A stretch of DNA of 64,000 nt from Pedobacter panaciterrae. GTDB taxonomy: Bacteria > Bacteroidota > Bacteroidia > Sphingobacteriales > Sphingobacteriaceae. The stretch covers positions 62,001 to 126,000 of the forward strand of contig NZ_LGEL01000006.1 of assembly GCF_001636695.1 (NCBI RefSeq). Direction: 5' to 3'. Both the position numbers and the translations under genes were made by a program. This document shows positions 43,660 to 52,505 of this stretch, piece by piece (position 1 is the first letter of the stretch; each line of letters starts with the position of its first letter). The notes below the pieces were generated by a model. The model had not been told where the DNA came from. It ran no database searches and saw only the letters and a program-made list of their open reading frames with translations.

Positions 43660-46017
43660 TTACTGATCCGAAGGAGGGGTAACATCTACTCCCCATTGTT
43701 GATTAGGCTTGGCTCCCATTATTAATACCATTTTCCCACCCTTCATCAATTCATCTCTGTAAAGCCAGCAATTGTTTAATGGTTTGCCGTTAAACACGGC
43801 CGACTGCACATAAACATTCTCTCTTGAAGTATTTCTGGCTTCTATAATTAACTGTTTCTTATTACCTAATGAGATCGTTGCCTTTTCAAACAGAGGGCTC
43901 CCCAATTCAATTATAGGTCGGAGGTCGGTAAATCCTTTCACATCAAACAATCCCAGTGCCGACATCACATACCATGAGCCTAATTGTCCCTGGTCTTCAT
44001 CCTGCCCATAGCCATAGCCATGAATCGTTTCTGTACCGTAAAACTCCTCGCAGATGGCTCTTGTCCATTTTTGAGTTAGCCAGGGCTTGCCAGAAAAATT
44101 AAACAACCAGCTTACATGTAAATTAGGCTGATTACCATGATTATAAATTGATTTTACTCCGGCAAAAGCATCTATTTCTTTACCTCCTCCAAAACCACTC
44201 TTTTGCGCAACGGTAAAAATACTATCTAGACGATTGTTAAATTGAGTTTTACCGATTTGATCTATTAATCCGGCAGGATTATGAGGTACATAAAAAGTAT
44301 ATTGAATAGCATTACCTTCCTGAAAACCTCTCCATGGCTGGTAAGGATCAAATTTATCAATAAAGGCGCCATTTGCTTTCTTGGGCTGGATCAATTTATT
44401 TTCAGGGTTAAAAAGTAATTTCCAGCCATTGGATTTTTTAATCAGGTTCTGATAATCTTGTTTCTTACCTAAAGATTTGGCCATTTGTGCCGCAGCAAAA
44501 GCACTAAAACTATATTCCAGCGTGTGCGATGCAGAAAAATTTGAACCTAAAGAATCTGTTTCACCATCGGAATAGGGAACAAAACCGCGTTCAATAAATT
44601 GCTTAGTATCCATTTTCCCTGAACCATCATTTCTGTTTATCCATTCCAATTCGTTTGCTTTTACAGCTTTGTAGGCTAAATCTACATCATAATCTCTAAT
44701 ACCTAAATTATAAGCAGCGGCAACGGTTAGTCCTATAAAGTTTGTTCCTACACCAGAAGCAAACTGACCATTTGCAATTCCATCGCCAAACCACCCTCTG
44801 TGCTTATAAACCTCTAAATGTGTTTGTACAAAATCCTTATATCTATCCGGATAGGAAAGTGCCCACAGTTGTGTAAGGTTCCAAAAGGCACCCCAAATGG
44901 CATCTGTGTTATAGAAATTGTATTTAGGCTTCCCCTTTTCATCAAGAGGCAACTGTCCTATTGTTCCGCCGTATTGAGGAAATGTTCCATTCACATCACT
45001 TGCAGTTCCTCTGCCCAATAATCCGTGAAAGAGCCCTGTATAAAACTTTACTTTATTATTTTTATCAGTTCCTTCAACATAAATTTTACCCAATTCCCGT
45101 TCCCATACTTTTTGAGCCTTTATTCTGGCCTGATCAAAAGAAAGACCTGTTGCTTCTGCTTCAAGATTTCTTTTAGCATTTGCCGTTGAGGTATAAGATA
45201 AGCCCACTTTCATCTCTACAACAGTTTTTTCTGTTGTCTTATACTCCAGAAATAAACCTGCTCCTTTGCCTTTTGCCGATGTACTGTTCTGAGAAATACC
45301 TTCTGCATTAAAAGAGCCTGTGCTTATTGGCCTTTGACTTGTTTCTCCCCAGAAATACATGGCAATCTGACCTTTGGGATCGTAGCTTTTAATATATTTT
45401 GGATATGTGGTTACAAAACCTTCAAAATGAGTATCATCAATCATGCGTACAGAAGCATCACTTACTTCATCACTTTCACCTTGCTTATTTCCGATATCCA
45501 GAATAATCCTGGAATGATCATTTTTAGGAAAGGTATAACGATGAAGACCAACATGTTCTGTTGCTGTAAGTTCTGCTGTAATATTGTAATCATCTAGCAG
45601 AACTTTGTAATAACCAGGTTCTGCTATTTCATTTTTATGTTCAAAATGAGAACGATAGCCATGCTCCCGGCCTTCCAAATCACCGGGCTTCACTTTTAAA
45701 GATCCATTAGTTGGCATAAAAGAGACACCCCCAATCTGCCATTCATGAAAATGAACAAATCCTTCGATTGAAGTATGTCTGGTATCATAGCCAACTGCTT
45801 CCCATCCCGATTTATTGCCATAGTGACCATTGGTTGATGGTGCAAGTTTTGCCATTCCATAAGGTAAAGCAGCTGGTGTAAAAAAGAACCAGCGACTATG
45901 CGCTGTACCAATACCCGAATCCACATACTTTAATACACTCTCCTTCTTTACCTTACATGAATATAGTACAGTAACAGCTAAAAAAACAGCTAATATAATA
46001 TTACGATTTCTTCTCAT
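43660..46017 (-). CDS. GH92 alpha-mannosidase lipoprotein (first of three)
   Basis: 785 residues. MRRNRNIILAVFLAVTVLYSC is a lipoprotein signal. The GH92 N-terminal beta domain begins YVDSGIGTAHSRWFFFTPAALPYGM; the catalytic (alpha/alpha)6 domain holds DAIWGAFWNLTQLWALSYPD and the GYGQDEDQGQLGSWYVMSAL signature at about 665, where the proposed base of the family lies. GH92 enzymes are calcium-dependent exo-alpha-mannosidases, mostly alpha-1,2. The start codon overlaps the upstream sugar-porter gene by 17 bp, indicating coupled translation. Confidence 0.94.
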   Translation of the reverse strand: MRRNRNIILAVFLAVTVLYSCKVKKESVLKYVDSGIGTAHSRWFFFTPAALPYGMAKLAPSTNGHYGNKSGWEAVGYDTRHTSIEGFVHFHEWQIGGVSFMPTNGSLKVKPGDLEGREHGYRSHFEHKNEIAEPGYYKVLLDDYNITAELTATEHVGLHRYTFPKNDHSRIILDIGNKQGESDEVSDASVRMIDDTHFEGFVTTYPKYIKSYDPKGQIAMYFWGETSQRPISTGSFNAEGISQNSTSAKGKGAGLFLEYKTTEKTVVEMKVGLSYTSTANAKRNLEAEATGLSFDQARIKAQKVWERELGKIYVEGTDKNNKVKFYTGLFHGLLGRGTASDVNGTFPQYGGTIGQLPLDEKGKPKYNFYNTDAIWGAFWNLTQLWALSYPDRYKDFVQTHLEVYKHRGWFGDGIANGQFASGVGTNFIGLTVAAAYNLGIRDYDVDLAYKAVKANELEWINRNDGSGKMDTKQFIERGFVPYSDGETDSLGSNFSASHTLEYSFSAFAAAQMAKSLGKKQDYQNLIKKSNGWKLLFNPENKLIQPKKANGAFIDKFDPYQPWRGFQEGNAIQYTFYVPHNPAGLIDQIGKTQFNNRLDSIFTVAQKSGFGGGKEIDAFAGVKSIYNHGNQPNLHVSWLFNFSGKPWLTQKWTRAICEEFYGTETIHGYGYGQDEDQGQLGSWYVMSALGLFDVKGFTDLRPIIELGSPLFEKATISLGNKKQLIIEARNTSRENVYVQSAVFNGKPLNNCWLYRDELMKGGKMVLIMGAKPNQQWGVDVTPPSDQ

Positions 46018-47383
46018 CCCAAAATGATTCTATTTCTTCTAATGATTTACCCTTAGTTTCGGGTAATAACTTGTAAACAACAAAAAAGGCGATGAAACAG
46101 AAAAAGGCAAATACCCAGAAGGTCGCTGGTGTCCCTGCCTGTTTTAATAATATAGGTGTAACTTGTCCCATTATTGTATCGGCCACCCACATCACCATTA
46201 TACTTACGCCCAAAGCCTTACCTCTGATGTTTGTTGGAAATATCTCAGAAGCCACTACAAACTTTAAGGGACCTATTGAAAATGCAAAACAAGCCAAAAA
46301 GAGTGTAACACTGATAATCAGGAAAATACTAGAGGTAAGGCCCAGATAAAATAGAAAACCGGTAACAAATAAACTTACTGTTGCTCCGATTGTTCCTATT
46401 AAATAAAGTGGCCTTCTGCCCCAATCATCAACCTTCCATATGGCAATAAAAGTAAACACCAGGTTAGCTATACCAAATATGATCTGTCCTAAAAAGGAAT
46501 TACTTAAGGCAATACCGGCATCATTTAGAATTGACGGACCATAATAAATGATGGCATTTATACCACTTAGCTGAGAAAACAGAGGCAGCAAAATACCAAG
46601 CAGCATAGCTTTTCTCAATTTAGGAGATAATAATTCTTTATAAGATCCATTATCATCGTTTTTTTCTCCATTTAAAGCTGCGTCTACTCCTTCTTCCTTC
46701 CCATTATTAATGCTTTTTAAAATTGCCAGCCCCTCTAATTTCCGACCTTTTTTTATTAACCAGCGCGGACTTTCAGGTACAAAAAACAAACCAGCCAGAA
46801 ACATTGTGGCAAGCACCCCACCTATACTAAACATGCCACGCCATATTTCTTTAATATAAACAAGATCAACCAGGTCTGAGGTAGCGGTATGATGTTCAGA
46901 ATAACTTAGCAGTAGGGAATTGGTAATGTAGGCCATTAAAATCCCTACAGTAATTGCCAGCTGATAAAAAGTAACCAGCCTGCCTCTGATAGCTGCCGGA
47001 GATATTTCTGAAAGGTATAATGGCACTACAATGGATGCAATACCAACACCAACTCCTCCTAATAATCTTGATGCAATTAACCAATCAAGAGATGTTACCA
47101 GAGAACAACCAATGGCAGAGAAAAGAAATAAGATAGCAGAAATAAAAAGTAGTTTTTTACGTCCAAGTCTGTCACTCAGATCTCCGGAAAACGCTACCCC
47201 AACAATACAACCCACAAGTGCCGATGAAACAAACCATCCTTCCTGTAATGGAGTTAAATTAAATTGCTTCTCAACAAAGGGTAACACTCCGGATATTACC
47301 GCCATATCAAAGCCAAAAAGCAAGCCTCCTAAAGATGCAACAAGGGTAATTAAACCCAAATAGGTTTTATAGTTGTTATTCAT
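46001..47383 (-). CDS. Sugar porter, major facilitator superfamily
   Basis: 460 residues with twelve membrane segments. Sugar-porter signatures are all present: DLSDRLGRKKLLF after segment 2, PESPRWLIKKGR after segment 6, QLSGINAIIYYGPSIL in segment 7, and PETKGKSLEEIE at the C-terminus. It is an inner-membrane proton-sugar symporter. Placed inside the mannan locus between an isomerase-like gene and a GH92, it probably imports mannose freed in the periplasm; the sugar is inferred from context. Confidence 0.93.
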   Translation of the reverse strand: MNNNYKTYLGLITLVASLGGLLFGFDMAVISGVLPFVEKQFNLTPLQEGWFVSSALVGCIVGVAFSGDLSDRLGRKKLLFISAILFLFSAIGCSLVTSLDWLIASRLLGGVGVGIASIVVPLYLSEISPAAIRGRLVTFYQLAITVGILMAYITNSLLLSYSEHHTATSDLVDLVYIKEIWRGMFSIGGVLATMFLAGLFFVPESPRWLIKKGRKLEGLAILKSINNGKEEGVDAALNGEKNDDNGSYKELLSPKLRKAMLLGILLPLFSQLSGINAIIYYGPSILNDAGIALSNSFLGQIIFGIANLVFTFIAIWKVDDWGRRPLYLIGTIGATVSLFVTGFLFYLGLTSSIFLIISVTLFLACFAFSIGPLKFVVASEIFPTNIRGKALGVSIMVMWVADTIMGQVTPILLKQAGTPATFWVFAFFCFIAFFVVYKLLPETKGKSLEEIESFWDEKKS

Positions 47384-47427
47384 ACTACTCGGTTTATATT
47401 TGATTAGGTACTAGGTTTTGTTATTCT

Positions 47428-49272
47428 TTACAATTCAATATCATGTTTAAGGAAAGCTTTAATCACTTTTGCTCTTCCCTTTCCGTGATTTATCAGCTTA
47501 TATTTCCGGGTTGCAGCCGGAATAATAAAAGTCTCAGCATAGTGAAATTTATTAGTTTCATTCTCTTCAATATCCACTGAAATAGAAGTGCCTTCAACTA
47601 GCATTAATACATGGCACCTATCCTCAGTATCAATAATCAGTTCAGTATCAAATTCAATGCGATGAACATCATAAAAATGATCCTTATGCGTTGGTAAATG
47701 TAGTATTTCCCAATCATCACCTCTATCAAATAAGACCTGTTTGGCGATTAACTCTTTTGGCACTTTCTCTCCTTTTCTCTCAAACCTAAGGTTGTTAAAG
47801 GCATGTTCAATGTTAATAGGCCTTGGTTCTCCATTAAGATCAAGGGATAACCAGTCGTACATTTTGAAGGTAAAAATATATGGAGTAGCACTAATCTCAA
47901 GCACCATATTATTTATACCTGAACTGTGAACTGTACCATTAGGGATTAAATATAACTCATGCTTGCGCGAAGGAAAACTACGCACGTATTTCTCTACTAA
48001 AATCTCTTGTTTTTTAAGCTGACTAACCTCCAGGGCTTTTCTGAATTCCTGAGGATCAATGTTCTCCTGGAAACCCAGATAAACTTTTGCGCCTGGCTCA
48101 CAATCCAGAATATAATAAGTTTCATCCTGAGTAATGGTTTCTCCGAATCTCTCTCTGATATATGATTTAGATGGGTGACATTGAATTGAAAGATTACCTC
48201 CTTTAAAAGTATCAAGAAAATCAAAACGGATGGGGAAATAGCTACCAAACTGTGCAGCGTGTTTACCCAATATAGCTTTATGTTCAATCGTCATTAAAAG
48301 ATCGAAGGGTATTTCGAGCAAGTTTCCATCACTTTCCAATACAATACCGTTCTCTGGTGTAATTAACTCAAATGACCATGCATAATTCACCTCTTTAGTA
48401 TTTAAGCCTTTAAGATTTTTCTTCATCCACTGCCCTCCCCACGATCCGCTTTCAAACCAAGGGCGTGCACGCAAAACAGTATGGCTAAGTTTACGCAGAC
48501 CATTTACCAGATCGTTCTTGAACAACCAGTTTGGCCTGCCCACTCTTTGCCCATCTGCAACTATAGCAATCTTTTCAAGCAATTGAGCCTTATGTTCGTT
48601 TAGTACTACCCAGTCCACAAAATAGAAGCGTTTATACATTTTAAACGCCTTATCTGTAATACTATTTCCAAGATTACTGATTGATCCTGCCCGCATACGA
48701 TACTGTATTTCGTTCTTAGGAATATCAAAATACACTACCGGGGCTTCCCAATTGAGTAAACCGGCACCGATACCAATTACAATATTGATATCTGCCTGAT
48801 CGTCTTTTTTAATTGTTAAAAATTCATCCAGTTTAAAGAAATCCTTAAGATAAAGATTGGTTTTAAATCCCCATACATCTTCTTCTCCACCTAAAAATGG
48901 TTTGACAATTTCTTCTACCTCATCCTCAGTTTTAAAATAGTCTGCTGTTAAATGCCACTTTACAGAAAAACCGTTTTCTTCAAGTTTCTTCTGAACCTCT
49001 TGTTGAATTTCGTCAAAAAACACTCCTCCATATCCGTCGATGAGTACATTTTTCTGTTCAATAATCCATGCTACCAGTGTACTGAATCCATTGTGTATTT
49101 TACCTTTCCCTAGTTTATGATAAGGCATTGAATTGTAGTCATTGTCTTCGCCGGAGCTTTCATATATATGTTGCTGCAACAAAGGCTGCATACTATTTCT
49201 CCATTTATCTTCGCTCATAATTTTACTAGTTTGTATTTTATCATTTTCTCTAGCCTCAGAAGCTTCAATCAT
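47428..49272 (-). CDS. Class I mannose-6-phosphate-isomerase-like protein with N-terminal kinase-like domain
   Basis: 614 residues, much longer than the roughly 320-400 of most isomerases. Residues about 250-600 form the cupin-type isomerase: LSIQCHPSKSYIRERFGE (metal Gln and His near residue 363) and YLIPNGTVHSSG (His near 447). Residues about 60-240 resemble a nucleoside-kinase-like P-loop fold (KNVLIDGYGGVFFDEIQQ, then APVVYFDIPKNEIQYRMRAG), but the usual GKS/GKT is missing. No signal peptide, so cytoplasmic. In context it should convert the imported mannose product to a fructose derivative, or act as a sensor. Divergent from the GntR gene. Confidence 0.78.
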   Translation of the reverse strand: MIEASEARENDKIQTSKIMSEDKWRNSMQPLLQQHIYESSGEDNDYNSMPYHKLGKGKIHNGFSTLVAWIIEQKNVLIDGYGGVFFDEIQQEVQKKLEENGFSVKWHLTADYFKTEDEVEEIVKPFLGGEEDVWGFKTNLYLKDFFKLDEFLTIKKDDQADINIVIGIGAGLLNWEAPVVYFDIPKNEIQYRMRAGSISNLGNSITDKAFKMYKRFYFVDWVVLNEHKAQLLEKIAIVADGQRVGRPNWLFKNDLVNGLRKLSHTVLRARPWFESGSWGGQWMKKNLKGLNTKEVNYAWSFELITPENGIVLESDGNLLEIPFDLLMTIEHKAILGKHAAQFGSYFPIRFDFLDTFKGGNLSIQCHPSKSYIRERFGETITQDETYYILDCEPGAKVYLGFQENIDPQEFRKALEVSQLKKQEILVEKYVRSFPSRKHELYLIPNGTVHSSGINNMVLEISATPYIFTFKMYDWLSLDLNGEPRPINIEHAFNNLRFERKGEKVPKELIAKQVLFDRGDDWEILHLPTHKDHFYDVHRIEFDTELIIDTEDRCHVLMLVEGTSISVDIEENETNKFHYAETFIIPAATRKYKLINHGKGRAKVIKAFLKHDIEL

Positions 49273-49308
49273 ATTTTTAGCTACAATTAATCATTAATAA
49301 TCACACAT

Positions 49309-49409
49309 ATGTACAAACATAAAAAATCACCATAAATACCTTTAATACATCTAAAAAGGTAATTAATAACAAATGATCTTTCATATAAGAATCAAACATG
49401 TACAAACAT
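49309..49409. promoter_or_regulatory. Two ATGTACAAACAT boxes in the GntR/isomerase divergent promoter
   Basis: The 12-mer ATGTACAAACAT occurs at 49309-49320 and 49398-49409, 89 bp apart and in the same orientation, each containing TGTACA. A leftward -7 match, TATATTTG on the minus strand, lies at 49430-49437 next to the second box. GntR-family proteins favour short GT..AC dyads, so these are candidate operators of the adjacent GntR protein. Confidence 0.55.
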
Positions 49410-49500
49410 AGTGATTTAATAATCCAATACAAATATATTTTCATAATATTGCAGTTAAGAAATACAGACATAAAGGCCACCTTAAAAAGCCGAATATTAT

Positions 49501-50235
49501 ATGAAATTAGCACTCAACCATAAAAGTCCCATTCCTCTGCATATACAGGCAGAAGAGTTGTTGCGTAAAATGATAGCAGACCCTCAATTTCAAAACGGCA
49601 AACTACTGCCCAATGAAATTGACCTTGCCAATCAGCTGGCTATTTCCCGCACCACACTTCGTCAGGCGTTAAATAAACTGGTCTATGAAGGATTATTAAT
49701 TCGCAAGAAAGGGGTTGGCACCAAAGTAGCAGATGCAATGATCAGTTCCAAATCTGTGAATTGGCTTAGCTTCTCGCAAGAGATGAAAGCCAGAGGTATT
49801 CCAATAAAGAACTTTGAATTACATGTTAGCTGGATATATCCTGAAGAGGTTATTGCCAACTTCTTTAATATTAAATCTGATCAAAAAATCTTAAAACTTG
49901 AGCGTTTAAGGGGAAGACCAGAGGGACCATTTGTTTACTTTGTTTCCTATTTTCATCCTCGTACAGGGTTAACAGGTGAAGAGGATTTCAAAAGACCCCT
50001 TTACGATATATTAGAAGCAGATTACAACATCATTTCAGAATTATCGAAGGAAGAGATAAGTGCAAAAGCAGCTGATAAATTCATTGCTTCTAAATTGGAA
50101 ACAGAACCAGGAAGCCCAATATTATTCCGTAAACGATATGTTTTTGACCAGGCAGACCGTCCGATTGAATACAACCTTGGTTACTATAAGGCTGACAGCT
50201 TTGTATATACTGTAGAAAGCAGAAGGAGTTCTTAA
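49501..50235 (+). CDS. GntR-family regulator, HutC subfamily with UTRA domain
   Basis: 244 residues. The winged helix at about 7-75 has PLHIQAEELLRKMI, LPNEIDLANQLAISRTTLRQALNKL and the wing IRKKGVGTKVA. The UTRA effector-binding domain at about 95-240 includes FSQEMKARGIPIKNFEL and ILKLERLRGRPEGPFVYFVSYFHP. UTRA domains bind small sugars or sugar phosphates. It is the only plus-strand gene in the mannan locus, so it likely represses the locus and is released by a mannose derivative (inference). Its stop overlaps the convergent GH92 stop region by 4 bp. Confidence 0.9.
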   Translation: MKLALNHKSPIPLHIQAEELLRKMIADPQFQNGKLLPNEIDLANQLAISRTTLRQALNKLVYEGLLIRKKGVGTKVADAMISSKSVNWLSFSQEMKARGIPIKNFELHVSWIYPEEVIANFFNIKSDQKILKLERLRGRPEGPFVYFVSYFHPRTGLTGEEDFKRPLYDILEADYNIISELSKEEISAKAADKFIASKLETEPGSPILFRKRYVFDQADRPIEYNLGYYKADSFVYTVESRRSS

Positions 50236-52499
50236 TTGGGTTCTGAACCCATATATAATTCCAGTAATCCTCCATTAACGATATCTTTAAAACTGATAAA
50301 ACTGCTATTTAATAGCTTTCCGTTAAGTTTTGCAGACTGGATGTAGATATTCTCTGGTGAATTGTTATGTGCTTTGATCACAAACTCCTTTCCCTTGTAA
50401 TAGTTAGGATTTAGTTTAATCTTAATTTCATTAAATATAGGGCTGGTGAGATCTATCCTTAAATCTGGTGAAGTGCCACCGTTCATTTCAAAAAGGCCAA
50501 TGGAGCTTGTAACAAACCAGGCTCCCATCTGGCCTTCATCCTCGTCACCATTCCATCCAACATATGGAGAATCATCATAAAATGTATTCAATAATTTCCT
50601 GGTGTAGTATTGAGTAAGACTTGGTTTACCTGCATAATTAAACAAATAAGCAGCTTGCATATTCACCTCGTTTCCGTGGTTAATATAGTATTCTGCAGAC
50701 TGTCCTTCTGTACGATCAAGTGCATGTGCAGCAAACTTCAAAGGCTCTGACTTTTCAAATCCAGTCATTATTCTTTTAAGGAAATCATCTTTATTAACCA
50801 GCTTTATCAAACCAGGAATATCATGAGGCACATATAATGAATATTGCCATGAATTCCCTTCTACAAAATGCTTTACTGAAAAAAGATCAAAATCAGTATC
50901 AAAAGAACCATCCTCTTTCCTCGGCTTTACATATTTGCTAACTGGGTCAAATACGTTTCTCCAGTTACCGGATCGTTTCATAAAAAATTTATAATCCTTT
51001 TGTTTATTCAGAAACTTTGCCATTTGTGCTACACACCAATCATCATAGGCATAATCGAGCGTCTTAGAGGTAGCCCCTTTTTCCAGAGGAACATATCCGA
51101 ATTTTGAATAGTCACTTATCCTAGGATTACCGGGATGACCTCCACATAACTCTCCTGGTTCAACTTCTACATTCTTCTTCATAGCCTTAAAAGCAATATC
51201 AGCATCCTTTTTTACAATGCCTTTTAAGTAAGCACTTGTCATCAATGCCATTTCATGAGACCCTTCCATAATTCCAGAATACTCTATGCCCGCTGGACCT
51301 TTTGATAGCCATCCGGTTTTTTCATACATTTCAAGTTGCGTATCTACTATTTGGCTAACTACATCAGGAGCAGTTAAACTCCATAGCAAATTTAAGTTCC
51401 AGAATGTATTCCAATAGGCATCTCCCCCAATCATCGCTTTTCTCTTTTCTGATAGCTTTTGTACATTTTCGCAGGCATCGATATACATGCCATTATTGTC
51501 ACTCATGATCATTTTACCCGTAAAACACCTATAAAAATTAGTATAGAACTTTACGTGGTCTGTTTCTTTGCCTCCCTTAATCTCTACAGTTTTTAAAATA
51601 TCGTTCCAGATTATTCTATTTTCTCTGACCAATTTATCAAAGTCCCATCCAAATCCTTGCGATTCTGTTTCCAGATTATATCTGGCCTGATCAATACTTA
51701 CAAAAGAGATTCCTGTTCTGATGATCACCTGCTCCTCTTTTGAAGTTGGGAAAGAAAGATATGCCCCTACATCTTTACTACCTTTTACCTCGTTGTAATT
51801 TCCGATTTCTTTGCCATTAAGCCAGCCATGAAATCTTTGAAAAGATCTGCTAAACTGCATAACAAAATGAAGTGTATAATCATTGAAATTTGCTGATGCT
51901 GATTTTGCATAGCCCTGTATTTCTGAATTGCTAACTTTTGTGATTACTGCGTCTGTTAGGTCATACCCATATTCAGCAGGAATATTTAAGCTCACCATAA
52001 TCCTGTTAGTACTATCCTTTTGAAAAGTATACCGCTGATAACCTACCCTCTCGGTAGAAGTGAGTTCTGCCTTTACTTTAGGATCTAAAAGGAATACAGA
52101 ATAATAACCCGGAGCGGCATGCTCGTCCTCATGCCGAAAGCGGGAATGATAGCCTGCTCCCGCACCCTTAAAAGGATCATCTGGCAATCCTGCACTTAAG
52201 GTCAGGTCGCCATTAGCAGGCATAGTAAGCAAACCAGCCATTGTCCACCCATGTAAATGACTAAAACCATGTATACTTCCTATAGAATATTCGTAACCTC
52301 CCTGCCATACACCACGCTGGTTATCCGGGCTTAACTTAACCATTCCATTTGGCCTTGTTACACCCGGAAAAAGCATCCATCTCGAGTTTGAAGTACCAAT
52401 AAAGGGATCCACATAATCAACAGGTTCCTTTTTCTGAGCATATACAGATGCAGACAATGCAATCAGTATACCTAATGCTTTAAATAATTGATATTTCAT
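50232..52499 (-). CDS. GH92 alpha-mannosidase (second of three)
   Basis: 755 residues with a type I signal peptide (MKYQLFKALGILIALSASVYAQ) and no lipobox, so periplasmic or secreted. N-terminal block YVDPFIGTSNSRWMLFPGVT and the C-terminal signature WNGDEDEGQMGAWFVTSS near residue 650 identify GH92. The central helical domain has GDAYWNTFWNLNLLWSL. It starts just after the larger GH92 gene stops (6 bp), so the two are co-transcribed. Linkage specificity cannot be told from sequence. Confidence 0.94.
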   Translation of the reverse strand: MKYQLFKALGILIALSASVYAQKKEPVDYVDPFIGTSNSRWMLFPGVTRPNGMVKLSPDNQRGVWQGGYEYSIGSIHGFSHLHGWTMAGLLTMPANGDLTLSAGLPDDPFKGAGAGYHSRFRHEDEHAAPGYYSVFLLDPKVKAELTSTERVGYQRYTFQKDSTNRIMVSLNIPAEYGYDLTDAVITKVSNSEIQGYAKSASANFNDYTLHFVMQFSRSFQRFHGWLNGKEIGNYNEVKGSKDVGAYLSFPTSKEEQVIIRTGISFVSIDQARYNLETESQGFGWDFDKLVRENRIIWNDILKTVEIKGGKETDHVKFYTNFYRCFTGKMIMSDNNGMYIDACENVQKLSEKRKAMIGGDAYWNTFWNLNLLWSLTAPDVVSQIVDTQLEMYEKTGWLSKGPAGIEYSGIMEGSHEMALMTSAYLKGIVKKDADIAFKAMKKNVEVEPGELCGGHPGNPRISDYSKFGYVPLEKGATSKTLDYAYDDWCVAQMAKFLNKQKDYKFFMKRSGNWRNVFDPVSKYVKPRKEDGSFDTDFDLFSVKHFVEGNSWQYSLYVPHDIPGLIKLVNKDDFLKRIMTGFEKSEPLKFAAHALDRTEGQSAEYYINHGNEVNMQAAYLFNYAGKPSLTQYYTRKLLNTFYDDSPYVGWNGDEDEGQMGAWFVTSSIGLFEMNGGTSPDLRIDLTSPIFNEIKIKLNPNYYKGKEFVIKAHNNSPENIYIQSAKLNGKLLNSSFISFKDIVNGGLLELYMGSEPN

Positions 52500-52505
52500 A
52501 CAACA

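Noticed and set aside
49301-49513. Leftward 70-codon open frame over the GntR promoter region
   Set aside because: It covers the divergent promoter and both operator-like boxes, is hydrophobic by A/T bias and has no family resemblance.
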